Shown here: positions 41,871 through 49,294 of the stretch, piece after piece
How positions within the stretch are numbered: position 1 is the stretch's first letter
Layout: every line of letters begins with the position of its first letter
Source of the DNA: Deltaproteobacteria bacterium
Lineage (GTDB): Bacteria > Desulfobacterota > Desulfarculia > Adiutricales > Adiutricaceae
Direction: 5' to 3'
DNA: 49,294 nucleotides
Assembly (NCBI GenBank): GCA_031271165.1
Contig: JAISWF010000121.1
Coordinates: 1 to 49,294, forward strand
The notes under the pieces: generated by a model
Told to the model about the DNA's origin: nothing
Databases searched by the model: none
The model's input: only the letters and a program-made list of their open reading frames with translations
Position numbers and translations under genes: made by a program

Positions 41871-42335
41871 ATGGTAATATTTGATTTAATTTGTGCAAAT
41901 GGGCATCAATTTGAAGGTTGGTTCAATTCTCTGTCCGATCTTGAGGCCCAGGTTTCGTCTAAGATTTTGACCTGCCCTATATGCGGAACCGATAATATTC
42001 TTCGCCGCCCCTCGACCTTCGGTTTGGTTAAAAGCCGTCCCCAAGCGCAGCCCCCCGCCGTTTCCGGCGGGCCGCCTCAGGAATCGGACGACGAACAGAC
42101 TCTTTTGTTTAAAGCTTTGCAGCAGCTTAAAGCCATAACACAGACCTTGGAAAAAGAATTTGTCGATGTTGGCGGCAACTTTACCAACGAAGCTTTAAAA
42201 ATGCACTTCGGAGTAAGTCCCAAACGCAATATTCGTGGTGTATCGACCAATGAAGAGGAGAAAGTGCTGGAAAAAGAAGGGGTAGAGTTTTTTAAAGTCC
42301 CGATGTTGTCCAGAAAGACAAATATTTCATCTTAA
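41871..42335 (+). CDS. DUF1178 family zinc-ribbon protein
   Basis: A 154-residue protein of the DUF1178 family, function unknown. N-terminal MVIFDLICANGHQFEGWF and CPICG form the family's zinc-ribbon-like start, and KRNIRGVSTNEEEKVLEKEG near the C-terminus matches the family's end. The middle is Pro- and Gln-rich. The start is ATG 41871, where the family begins; the frame is open from 41835. Ribosome binding site is weak. It stands alone before the diguanylate cyclase gene. Confidence 0.85.
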   Translation: MVIFDLICANGHQFEGWFNSLSDLEAQVSSKILTCPICGTDNILRRPSTFGLVKSRPQAQPPAVSGGPPQESDDEQTLLFKALQQLKAITQTLEKEFVDVGGNFTNEALKMHFGVSPKRNIRGVSTNEEEKVLEKEGVEFFKVPMLSRKTNISS

Positions 42336-42373
42336 AGCTGGGATCATGGTTGGTTTAAGGGTGCCTTTTGACT

Positions 42374-42466
42374 AGGCTTTCCCCAAAAGGATACCTCCAA
42401 AGATACCTCCAAAGTTAAGGCTTTCCAAAACGGCCAAGGTTGAACTCTCAAAATTAAGGTTTTTCC
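42374..42466 (+). repeat. Iterated AAGGCTTTCC-type elements upstream of the diguanylate cyclase gene
   Basis: AGGCTTTCC-like sequences occur at 42374, 42418 and 42457 (the last reads AGGTTTTTCC), all on the same strand, and a 12-base direct repeat GATACCTCCAAA occurs twice at 42390-42413. They lie just upstream of the GGDEF gene and could be regulator sites or simple duplications. Confidence 0.4.
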
Positions 42467-42517
42467 AAGTGAGGGCTCCTCAAAGCTGAGCGGGGAAAGT
42501 TTTTTCGAAAGGATTCA

Positions 42518-43948
42518 GTGGTGGAAGTTAAGGAAGAAACCTTACCGGTTGGACCCCGGGCCCTTAAAGATCGGTTTTTGGCTGTTGAGCGCCGGCTCAG
42601 GGTTATGGAGCTGGAACGGATAGATTTCGTCCAGTCCATGAGGATGGTTTTGCGGGCTTCGGCCTCGATCCTGCAGTATCGCGGTTTTAATGATGATCTG
42701 GTCGATAATTTAAAGAACCTTGAGATGCGGCTTGGTACTGAGACCGGGTACCTTGAATTAGTCGAACAGGCAGTTAAAGCCATCACTAAACTCAACGGCG
42801 GCCGGGGAAGCGCCGCCGTCGCCTGGAGCTTTGGGGAGGGTGCTATCCTTAGCGACCCTAAGGAGACTCACCTTAAAGAGGCCATCGGCAGTCTGGCTGA
42901 GCAGCTCGAAAAGTTCAAGCATAACCGTTATCAGCATTGTGGGCAGACCCTGAAGTATTTGATAGAAACCGGGGCCTCTTTGGAAAATTTTCTGCCCGTT
43001 CTAGTCGATTTGAGCTTGAGGTTTTTGCGGGATTACGGCAATGAAATGAGTAAAATTTCATTCCGGCTCACTTCGATCATAAAAACACTGATCTTTACCG
43101 AAAGCGAGTATGCCAAATTTTTGGATCGCTCGATTGAATATTTCGAACGCAATAATCGGGTTTTTAACGATGAGTTGTCAGCTGATTTAACTGAAATTAA
43201 GACAGTCTGTACCGGGGCCGTGCTTCTAACCGAGCCGGATTCCCTTTTAGGCATCATTGCGGACAAGATTGACGGCCTTTTTTCGGCTATTCAGAAAAAA
43301 AACCTCAACGACGAGCACAAATTGGGTGAACTTAATATTGAAAAAGAGAAGCTGGCCAACTCTTTGGAAATCGTTCGCCGTGATTACGACTCCTTTGTCA
43401 GCCAGAGCCACTCAGCTCTCCACGAACTTGAAGCCATCAAGAGGATCTCTTTGCGTGATCCCCTGACCAGTGTTTACAACCGCCGGGCTTACGATGAGCA
43501 GATTATGTTGACGGTGGCTAATTTTAACAATGGTTTTCTTTCGGCCTTTGGTTTTATTATTTTTGACATTGATAATTTTCGTGAGGTTAATAACACTTAC
43601 GGTCACCTGGCCGGTGACAGTATCCTCAGTCATATGGCCAGATTGATCAAGGAGACCTTGAGAAACGACGATTTCATTTTTCGTTATGGGGGTGATGAGT
43701 TTGTCATCATCCTGCCGGAAGCCAAACTCAATGACACCATCAATGTCGCTGACAAACTCCGTCGCCAGGTTGAGCTGATGGATTTTTATCTGAGTAAAAC
43801 CAGCGATAAAACCATCCATGTAACTATTTCGGTCGGTGTCAGCCAGGCCGTCAAGGGTGATACAGCGATTTCGGTTTTGACCAGGGCCGACCAAGCTCTG
43901 TACAAGTCCAAAGAGCAGGGGCGAAACCGAGTTTCCATTGGTGGCTGA
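42518..43948 (+). CDS. Diguanylate cyclase (GGDEF) with helical N-terminal region
   Basis: Cytoplasmic enzyme making cyclic di-GMP from GTP, 476 residues. Residues 1-300 are largely helical with no membrane segment and end in a coiled coil; the GGDEF domain occupies about 310-475, with DPLTSVYNRRAYDE at its start, FDIDNFREVNNTYGHLAGD, and the active site YGGDEF. An inhibitory I-site RNDD lies five residues before GGDEF. GTG 42518 follows AAAGGA. The N-terminal arrangement resembles the helical N-terminal region found in GGDEF proteins from deltaproteobacteria. The HD-GYP protein at 3045 would degrade its product. Confidence 0.92.
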   Translation: MVEVKEETLPVGPRALKDRFLAVERRLRVMELERIDFVQSMRMVLRASASILQYRGFNDDLVDNLKNLEMRLGTETGYLELVEQAVKAITKLNGGRGSAAVAWSFGEGAILSDPKETHLKEAIGSLAEQLEKFKHNRYQHCGQTLKYLIETGASLENFLPVLVDLSLRFLRDYGNEMSKISFRLTSIIKTLIFTESEYAKFLDRSIEYFERNNRVFNDELSADLTEIKTVCTGAVLLTEPDSLLGIIADKIDGLFSAIQKKNLNDEHKLGELNIEKEKLANSLEIVRRDYDSFVSQSHSALHELEAIKRISLRDPLTSVYNRRAYDEQIMLTVANFNNGFLSAFGFIIFDIDNFREVNNTYGHLAGDSILSHMARLIKETLRNDDFIFRYGGDEFVIILPEAKLNDTINVADKLRRQVELMDFYLSKTSDKTIHVTISVGVSQAVKGDTAISVLTRADQALYKSKEQGRNRVSIGG

Positions 43949-44025
43949 AACATTTAGTCTCAAACTCGTCTCAAGCTCGTCGGCCAAGCCGACTTAGGCG
44001 ACTGGCTGGGGAGCAGTTTTGGGGC

Positions 44026-44775
44026 TCAGTCGGAGTTTCGGCGCCGGTCCCGGCGGGTTCGGATTTTCCAGTCCGGGGCGTCGTTGTATTTGCCCTTTTT
44101 TTGATTCTTCTTGTCCCCATGGGTGACTTCGACCTCGGCCAAAAGCAGACTTGAGGCCCCCGGAAGAGCCGGGGGTTTGGCGGCGGTCTTTTCTTCTCTG
44201 GGGAGAACGGGCGGGCCGGAGAGCCATTGTGGTTTAAGTTCCGGTGATGACCACATATTGCCGGCGTAAAACTTAATCTGAGCCTGATCGTCGAGGGCCT
44301 GACGGACCCGGACGGTGATGGTCAGCGGGTCGGGACAAAAGCGCCCGGCAACTTTAAGAGCGCTTTGGGCATCGCTAAAGAGTCTAAGCTGTTCTTCCCC
44401 CGATTTAGGGAGCAGCCCGTTGGCGGCCACGTGAGGCCAGACCGAGGGTTTGAGACCAAAATACAGGATTTTAGGCGGGGCCGGAGTATCTTGCGGCTCA
44501 TCACGGTCCCAGGCTTGACCTGGTTTGATCCTCAACCGCCGTTCTTCAAGGTCGAAAGGTGAGGCATCGCCGGGCTGGCGGCAGATTTGGACTATTCGGG
44601 CCTCGTTTACGCCTCCGAAGCCGGCCTCGCTTTTGATGGCGGCTAGGACCTCCTTGAGCGGCAGATAGCCTTCTCGGTCTGGTAGAAGCCCGAATTCATG
44701 GGGGGCGACCCCGAGAACGTAGACAAGGAGCTTTTCGAGGTTGTCGGTTTGCCGGCTCAGTTTTTGCTTGGCCAT
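44026..44775 (-). CDS. KptA/Tpt1-like RNA 2'-phosphotransferase homologue lacking the usual catalytic residues
   Basis: A 249-residue protein matching the two-domain layout of RNA 2'-phosphotransferase. Residues 8-95 form the winged-helix half (LEKLLVYVLGVAPHEFGLLP, YLPLKEVLAAI, RLRIKPGQ), residues 105-195 the ADP-ribosyltransferase-like half (ILYFGLKPSVWPHVAANGLL, FSDAQSAL, IKFYAGNMWSSP). Conserved residues of active enzymes are replaced: LRH reads LGV, YHGT reads YFGL, HVHLS reads LRLFS. The last 55 residues are basic and disordered-looking. It is probably a diverged relative with another role, perhaps RNA or nucleotide binding. ATG 44775 follows AAGGATTT. Confidence 0.7.
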   Translation of the reverse strand: MAKQKLSRQTDNLEKLLVYVLGVAPHEFGLLPDREGYLPLKEVLAAIKSEAGFGGVNEARIVQICRQPGDASPFDLEERRLRIKPGQAWDRDEPQDTPAPPKILYFGLKPSVWPHVAANGLLPKSGEEQLRLFSDAQSALKVAGRFCPDPLTITVRVRQALDDQAQIKFYAGNMWSSPELKPQWLSGPPVLPREEKTAAKPPALPGASSLLLAEVEVTHGDKKNQKKGKYNDAPDWKIRTRRDRRRNSD

Positions 44776-44956
44776 AAATCCTTGGCGGAAGAAGTGATTT
44801 TATCTGTCTTCCTGCAGAAAAGCGCTCGGCTCTGGTCTGGAGAAAAGTAATCCGTCACGATGGTAGCCGGGCGGCCTGAATTAATAATAATATAACCAGA
44901 CAGGCGTCAGTTGAGGCCAGGCCATGGTTTATTTTAAGCCCGGGCGGAGTTTATCC

Positions 44957-45076
44957 TCAGGCCGGGTTATTGGTCCCAAGTTTACCGACTATTAAGTCCA
45001 GGGCCTTGGCGGCCACCGCGTGAAAGCCGTCGGTAAGGGCTTGTTCAACAATTGGACGTTCATCAAATGTAAGCTG
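44957..45076 (-). pseudogene. Possible 39-codon gene remnant
   Basis: After a stop at 45077-45079 the minus strand is open to TGA 44957 and reads LTFDERPIVEQALTDGFHAV then AAKALDLIVGKLGTNNPA. The composition and ending look like a true protein C-terminus, but there is no start codon or ribosome binding site. The family was not recognised. It lies upstream of the KptA-like gene on the same strand. Confidence 0.3.
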
Positions 45077-45630
45077 TTAAGGCAATCTTAGTTTTTTTTA
45101 AAGTTTATATATAAATCCAATGCCCCATATATTGTACTCAAATTAATGACCGATCACAAGGCTTTTTTAGTTTTCTTCGCTTTTGGCCACCAGGACACTA
45201 TTTGAGCCGGAGCTGGCCTTGGGTCATTGGGATGGCTTGGGGTGAGGCTTGGTGCCGACTGGGCTTACAATTTGTCGGCCCAATTTAGCCATCATGCGAA
45301 ACAACCAAATAGGTTAAAAAATTGGCAACTGTTCAGCTGAAAGTGGTTTATAGTGCTAGAAGAAAAATATTTGCTCTGAATATTTATCGCAATGCTATTG
45401 ATTATCCAATTTTTGGCGGAAAAGTCTCCATAAAATAGTGGTCCATTTTTTTGACCTATTTTGTGGACTTGATTTTTGTTCAGACCTTTATTATCAAAGA
45501 ACAGTCTGCTAAAATAATCTTATCAGGATAGGCCTAAAACTTGTCTTGCTTTTTTTTGACAGTTGTCGTCAAAGGGAATTAGCCTAGCGTTTTGGTCGTT
45601 ATTTCGGTCGGACTATAAAGGCTCATGCAA

Positions 45631-45655
45631 TAAAAAAAATCCGTTTTTAACGGAT
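45631..45655 (-). terminator. Minus-strand intrinsic terminator without an annotated gene
   Basis: ATCCGTT-TTT-AACGGAT hairpin (45639-45655) followed on the minus strand by eight Ts (from the A-run 45632-45638). The only sequence upstream of it on the minus strand is the porC leader and the antisense strand of porC, so it may end an antisense or leader-antisense RNA. Confidence 0.5.
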
Positions 45656-45812
45656 GACTAGGTTGCCGTCAACGCTAAGAGGCTCGGATGGTCGGGTGAT
45701 GGGTTTGGAGAATGTGAGTCTCCAACCCTAGCTTTTGTGGCTCCGGGCATTTTGCCTACCGGTGTGGGAAAGCGGCAATTTGATAATGTAATATAGAAAG
45801 GAGAACGTTATT

Positions 45813-45842
45813 TCCCTTTTTGACTTTTTTGGTAAAAAGGGA
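45813..45842 (+). promoter_or_regulatory. Leader hairpin between AAGGAG and the porC start
   Basis: TCCCTTTTT and AAAAAGGGA pair around a 12-base loop. An excellent ribosome-binding-like AAAGGAG (45797-45803) stands before the hairpin, but the porC ATG (45860) is more than 50 bases farther on and has no such sequence close by. The hairpin might bring the two closer or the first site may be unused. Confidence 0.5.
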
Positions 45843-45859
45843 TTTACGCAGACAAATTT

Positions 45860-46417
45860 ATGATCGAAACAAGGTTTCACGGTCGCGGGGGACAGGGGGC
45901 TGTTACGTCGGCTGAACTGATGGCTCAAACGTCTATCAGTCGTGGTAAATACGCCCAAGCCTTTCCCAGCTTCGGCCCGGAAAGGCGTGGAGCTCCGGTT
46001 ACCGCTTTTTTGCGGATTTCCGACCACCCCATAAGAATCAGGGAAAAGGTGTACGAACCTCGAGTTGTTGTAGTGCTTGACCCCACCGTCATGAATGTTA
46101 CCAAGGTCGACCAGGGCCTTAAGAAAGACGGGATCCTTCTGATCAACACTACCCATTCCATCGAGCAGCTCAGAAAGCTTTACGGCTTTACGCAAAAGAT
46201 CGCCACCATTGATGCCATGCACATTGCCCTGGAAATTCTCAAGGTTCCCATTACCAACACCGTTATGTTGGGCGCTTTTTCCAAGGTCCTCGGAGTGGCC
46301 AACCCGACCGATGTTATTGAACCGTTTAACCATCGTTTTGGGCCATCATTGGCCCCCAAAAACCTCGACGCCTTCAAAAAGGCTTATGATGAGACGAAAG
46401 TGGAGGCCGAGCTATGA
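45860..46417 (+). CDS. porC: Pyruvate (2-oxoacid):ferredoxin oxidoreductase, gamma subunit
   Basis: Gamma subunit of a heterotetrameric 2-oxoacid:ferredoxin oxidoreductase that converts pyruvate and CoA to acetyl-CoA, CO2 and reduced ferredoxin. The start MIETRFHGRGGQGAVTSAELMA is the gamma-subunit hallmark, followed by GPERRGAPVTAFLRISD. 185 residues. ATG 45860 is certain by homology although no ribosome binding site lies close. The stop overlaps porD (ATGA). Subunit order gamma-delta-alpha-beta is as in archaeal and thermotogal enzymes. Confidence 0.93.
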   Translation: MIETRFHGRGGQGAVTSAELMAQTSISRGKYAQAFPSFGPERRGAPVTAFLRISDHPIRIREKVYEPRVVVVLDPTVMNVTKVDQGLKKDGILLINTTHSIEQLRKLYGFTQKIATIDAMHIALEILKVPITNTVMLGAFSKVLGVANPTDVIEPFNHRFGPSLAPKNLDAFKKAYDETKVEAEL

Positions 46418-46716
46418 AAAAGCCCAGAGCTGACGTTTTGCAAAAGGTGAGTGATCTGCCTTTGGGTTTTACTGCCCAGCCTGGGAGTACTGTCGCCTTT
46501 AAGACAGGTGACTGGCGTTCAGTCCGGCCGATATTGGATCGAGAAAAGTGCATTTACTGCGGTTTCTGCTACTATTACTGCCCCGAGGGTATCTACCAGG
46601 ATATGGGAAAAGACGAGAAATGGTATAAAGCTGATCTCGACTACTGTAAGGGCTGTGGGATCTGCGCTCAGGAGTGCCCCAAAAAGGCCATAACCATGAC
46701 CTTGGAGGAGGTGTAA
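46414..46716 (+). CDS. porD: Pyruvate (2-oxoacid):ferredoxin oxidoreductase, delta subunit
   Basis: Small ferredoxin-like subunit, 100 residues, with two 4Fe-4S motifs: CIYCGFCYYYCPEG and CKGCGICAQECPKKA. It passes electrons from the TPP site to external ferredoxin. ATG 46414 overlaps the porC stop and follows GTGGAGG. It is immediately followed by porA. Confidence 0.95.
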   Translation: MKKPRADVLQKVSDLPLGFTAQPGSTVAFKTGDWRSVRPILDREKCIYCGFCYYYCPEGIYQDMGKDEKWYKADLDYCKGCGICAQECPKKAITMTLEEV

Positions 46717-46718
46717 CC

Positions 46719-47888
46719 ATGAGTAAAAGAATCGGCATTGAAGTATCTTTGGCCGTGTCGGAGGCCGTCAAATTGGCCAATACCGATGTTGTGGCCGCTT
46801 ATCCCATAACCCCTCAGACTCACATTGTCGAGCACCTCTCCGAGCTCGTGGCCGATGGCAGCTTGGATGCGGCTTACATCCCGGTGGAAAGCGAACACTC
46901 AGCCATGAGTTCCTGCATCGGCAGTTCCGCCGCCGGGGCCCGGACCTTTACCGCCACCAGCAGCCAGGGCTTGGCCCTGATGAATGAGATGCTCTTCATC
47001 GCTCCAGTGCTTCGGACCCCCATCGTCTTGGCTATCGCCAACCGGGCCTTGAGCGCTCCCATCAACATCTGGAACGACCACTCCGATATCATGAGCGTTC
47101 GGGACGCTGGTTGGATCTGCCTGTTTGCCGAAAATGGACAGGAAGCCACCGATCTTACGCTGCTGGCCTTCAGGATCGGAGAAGATCCCGCAGTCAGTCT
47201 TCCGGTGAGCGTCAATATCGACGGTTTTACCCTTTCTCACTTCATTGAGCCCATCTTGCTCCCCGAGCAGGCCGAGGTCGATAAATTCTTGCCTCCCTAC
47301 AAACCCAGCCTCCAGCTGGACATCAAAAAGCCAATTTCCATCGGCCTTTTGGGAGGCCCGGAATGTTACACCGAGAGCCGCAAGGCGGCCGACAACATCT
47401 TGGAAAGCTCCAAAGTCGTGGTCAAAAAGGCATTTGATGAATTTGCCGCTGTCTTTGGCCGCCAATACCATGTGGTTGAGAGTTACCGGACTGAGGATGC
47501 CGATACCATCGTGGTGCTCATGGGCTCCATTGCTGAGACGGCCATGACCGCTGTTGATGAGTATCGCCAGCAGTCCGAACACAAGGTCGGTTTAGTCAGG
47601 CTCAGGTTGTGGAGGCCCTTCCCGGCGGCTGAATTGCTTGAGTCCCTGGGTAAGGCCAAAAACGTAGCCGTTATTGACCGCCATATGGTCTTGGGAAGTC
47701 CCTCTGGCCCCTTGGGCTTGGAGATCAAGTCGTTGCTGTACAGCTCTCCTTTACGGCCTAAAGTCACCAATTTTCAGTTGGGCTTGGGCGGGCGTGACGT
47801 CACCCGCGACGATTTTAAGTATATTTTTGACAGAGCCGCCTCTGATGAGGCCCAGGCTCGCTGCGAATTGGTGGGGGTGTACGAATGA
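46719..47888 (+). CDS. porA: Pyruvate (2-oxoacid):ferredoxin oxidoreductase, alpha subunit
   Basis: Alpha subunit, 389 residues. AYPITPQTHIVEHLSELV, VESEHSAMSSCIGSSAAGAR and the Thr/Ser-rich TATSSQGLALMNEML are the conserved substrate and TPP-side motifs; ALSAPINIWNDHSDIMSVRD follows as in PorA/VorA. The start is ATG 46719, directly after GGAGGAGGTG and three bases after the porD stop; the frame is open from 46674. Pyruvate is the likely substrate, but branched-chain 2-oxoacids cannot be excluded by eye. Confidence 0.93.
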   Translation: MSKRIGIEVSLAVSEAVKLANTDVVAAYPITPQTHIVEHLSELVADGSLDAAYIPVESEHSAMSSCIGSSAAGARTFTATSSQGLALMNEMLFIAPVLRTPIVLAIANRALSAPINIWNDHSDIMSVRDAGWICLFAENGQEATDLTLLAFRIGEDPAVSLPVSVNIDGFTLSHFIEPILLPEQAEVDKFLPPYKPSLQLDIKKPISIGLLGGPECYTESRKAADNILESSKVVVKKAFDEFAAVFGRQYHVVESYRTEDADTIVVLMGSIAETAMTAVDEYRQQSEHKVGLVRLRLWRPFPAAELLESLGKAKNVAVIDRHMVLGSPSGPLGLEIKSLLYSSPLRPKVTNFQLGLGGRDVTRDDFKYIFDRAASDEAQARCELVGVYE

Positions 47889-48835
47889 GAGCCGCTGATG
47901 TTCCGTTTGAAAAGGTAACGGCAAAAAACTTTCCCAAGGGCCCCGATTCTCTGGCCCCGGGCCATCGGGCCTGTCAGGGCTGCGGTGAGGTTTTAGCTTT
48001 AAGGTTGTTATTAAAATCTTTGGGCACTGAATTTATTGCTGTTTCGGCTACTGGTTGTATGGAGGTCTGTACCGGCCCCTATCCGCAGTCGGCTTGGCGT
48101 ATGCCCTGGATTCACGTGGCTTTTGAAAATGCAGCGGCGGTGGCTTCCGGGGTTGAAGCGGCTACCCACGTGCTCCGGCGTAAAGGCCGCGGCTATGACC
48201 AGCGGATTCCGGTGGTGGCGGTGGCTGGCGACGGCGGGACCGCCGACATCGGCTTGCAGGCCTTGTCGGGGGCTTTGGAACGGTTTCACGAGAACTTCGT
48301 CTATATCTGTCTCGACAACGAGGCTTATATGAATACCGGTATCCAGCGCAGTTCCTCGACGCCTTTTGGAGCCAACACCACCACTTCCCCGGTCGGTTCC
48401 CATTCCAAGGGCCAGTACACCTGGAAGAAAAATATGCCGGCCATCGCCGCAGCCCATGGCATCCCGTACGTGGCCACTGCCAACCCGGCCTTCCATCTTG
48501 ATCTGATGAACAAGATCCGCCGGGCTGTGGCCATTGAGGGTCCTGCCTACATCCACGTCTACGCCCCCTGTCCTACCGGCTGGCGGATGAAGCCGGAACT
48601 GGCCATTGAGAGCGGAAAACTGGCGGTTTCCACCAGGATCTTCCCTCTATATGAGGTTATCGAAGGCAACTACGTTATCAACCGCAAAGTTGAAAACCCC
48701 ACGCCCATCGCCGAGTACTTCAAAATTCAGGGGCGGTTCCGGCACCTTAAAGAAGCCGATATTGCGACCATCACTGATCGTGTTAATAAGGAATACGAAA
48801 AACTCGTAGCCCTCTCCGAGAGGTTCCCAGTCTAA
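47885..48835 (+). CDS. porB: Pyruvate (2-oxoacid):ferredoxin oxidoreductase, beta subunit
   Basis: TPP-binding beta subunit, 316 residues. CxxC motif CQGCGE near residue 35 with later Cys (CMEVCTG) that hold a 4Fe-4S cluster, and the TPP motif GDGGTADIG..LDNEAYMNTG. SSSTPFGANTT and PCPTGW are typical of PorB. ATG 47885 overlaps the porA stop (ATGA). A strong terminator follows 26 bases after the stop, ending the operon. Confidence 0.94.
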   Translation: MRAADVPFEKVTAKNFPKGPDSLAPGHRACQGCGEVLALRLLLKSLGTEFIAVSATGCMEVCTGPYPQSAWRMPWIHVAFENAAAVASGVEAATHVLRRKGRGYDQRIPVVAVAGDGGTADIGLQALSGALERFHENFVYICLDNEAYMNTGIQRSSSTPFGANTTTSPVGSHSKGQYTWKKNMPAIAAAHGIPYVATANPAFHLDLMNKIRRAVAIEGPAYIHVYAPCPTGWRMKPELAIESGKLAVSTRIFPLYEVIEGNYVINRKVENPTPIAEYFKIQGRFRHLKEADIATITDRVNKEYEKLVALSERFPV

Positions 48836-48861
48836 TAACAGTTTTGATCGGCCTTTAGCCC

Positions 48862-48893
48862 AAAAAAAAGAGGGCGTTGTCCCTCTTTTTTTT
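48862..48893. terminator. porCDAB terminator
   Basis: A perfect 13-bp stem (AAAAAAAAGAGGG with CCCTCTTTTTTTT) with a 6-base loop. The T-run is eight long on both strands, so it can end transcription in both directions. Confidence 0.95.
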
Positions 48894-49215
48894 GGCCCTC
48901 TTTTTGGCTGCCCCTGAGGATATTTGGATGGCCTTTAGGCGGATTGTAAGCTGATTCTTTCAAGAGGCTGGCAGTTTTAAGCCGGTTAGATATTGGGCGC
49001 CCAAGGCATTGAGGCAATTTCTATTTCCGGCTCAGCTTGGCCTATTTGGATGACAAGGACTTTTTTAAGGTTAAAATCAGCGAGCTTAAAGTCAAAAAAA
49101 GCCCGCATCAAAAAAAAGCCCGGCCAAAAGGCCGGGCTTTGGGCTCCGCCAAAGACATCTGGCGGGATAGAAGAAACTTTATAAGTCTTATCGCAGAAAA
49201 CCGGTAGACTTTAGT
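48894..49215. other. Spacer downstream of porB
   Basis: Holds a terminator for the minus-strand gene at the right edge (49115-49140). No coding sequence recognised. Confidence 0.55.
49111..49140 (-). terminator. Terminator of the right-edge gene
   Basis: A perfect 11-bp stem AAAGCCCGGCC/GGCCGGGCTTT with an AAAA loop (49115-49140). On the minus strand a run of Ts follows. It lies about 75 bases beyond the stop of the partial minus-strand gene. Confidence 0.85.
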
Positions 49216-49294
49216 CTAGCGGATGAATGCGTTCCGGTCCTGATTAACCTTGATGCCGAATATACTCTTGTATTGTCGATAAACTCGCTTGCCC
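49216..49294 (-). CDS. Partial gene, C-terminus only
   Basis: The minus strand is open from the right window edge to TAG 49216-49218, giving the last 25 residues (ends KVNQDRNAFIR, preceded by RQYKSIFGI). A terminator follows downstream, which supports a real gene end. The family cannot be named from so little. Confidence 0.5.
   Translation of the reverse strand, partial: GKRVYRQYKSIFGIKVNQDRNAFIR

Larger units (their letters stand above)
44776..45859. other. Spacer upstream of porCDAB
   Basis: 1.08 kb. It holds a possible gene remnant (44957-45076), a minus-strand terminator-like hairpin (45631-45655), an inverted repeat TTGAC..GTCAA at 45556-45572 that begins with a -35-like TTGACA, CAGAC..GTCTG at about 45480-45508, and a leader hairpin close to porC (45813-45842). 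No complete gene was seen. Confidence 0.5.

Overview
The window reads as chromosome of a strictly or mostly anaerobic bacterium, most likely a member of the Desulfobacterota (former Deltaproteobacteria). The evidence is the combination of genes: cytochrome c nitrite reductase NrfHA beside a system II cytochrome c maturation pair; a radical-SAM protein resembling AhbC of the siroheme-dependent heme pathway; an [FeFe]-hydrogenase-type protein; a four-subunit 2-oxoacid:ferredoxin oxidoreductase; and an hpf-ptsN-rapZ-mannose-PTS block next to a sigma-54 activator. Genes are fairly GC-rich, while several 0.4-1.4 kb spacers are AT-rich and contain what look like gene remnants. I found no tRNA, rRNA, CRISPR array, insertion sequence or phage gene. 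The species cannot be fixed from the sequence alone.

Layout. 46-4178 (+): hybrid histidine kinase and an HD-GYP response regulator, translationally coupled. 4569-10327 (-): nrfH, nrfA, resB-like, ccsA-like and ahbC-like genes, i.e. periplasmic nitrite ammonification plus the machinery to make and attach its hemes, behind a strong sigma-70-type promoter. 10761-11354 (+): a frameshifted iron-sulfur protein pseudogene. 11517-24195 (-): a long catabolic cluster read in the order archaeal-type (type II) GAPDH, archaeal-type PGK, Asp/Glu-racemase-family protein, LarA-family protein, SDR dehydrogenase, a fused 3-hydroxyacyl-CoA-dehydrogenase-family/malic enzyme, and a complete Liv-type ABC importer (LivJ, H, M, G, F). 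Upstream of it lie 1.4 kb of spacer with three LacI-type operators, then a lacI-family gene (25573-26613). 28020-38771 (-): pyrD, pyrK, pgeF, yihY/brkB, an NtrX/NtrC-like activator, rimI, PTS IIC, IIB and IIA of the mannose family, rapZ, ptsN and hpf. 39086-40537 (-): [FeFe]-hydrogenase-like protein. 41871-44775: a DUF1178 protein, a diguanylate cyclase and a divergent KptA-like protein. 45860-48835 (+): porCDAB. The right edge carries the C-terminus of one more minus-strand gene.

The most interesting part is the LacI-controlled cluster at 11.5-26.6 kb. It pairs an importer for a small organic acid or amino-acid-like solute with a GAPDH/PGK pair of archaeal type. Both enzymes keep their catalytic residues but have changed residues where the canonical family contacts substrate; notably the Arg of the PGK HxxR motif has become Asp. 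Downstream come a hydroxyacid epimerase-type protein, two dehydrogenases and a malic enzyme, one dehydrogenase being fused to the malic enzyme. I infer a catabolic route in which a non-standard aldehyde is oxidised to an acyl-phosphate, yields ATP, and the resulting hydroxyacid is epimerised, oxidised and decarboxylated. The substrate is not known.
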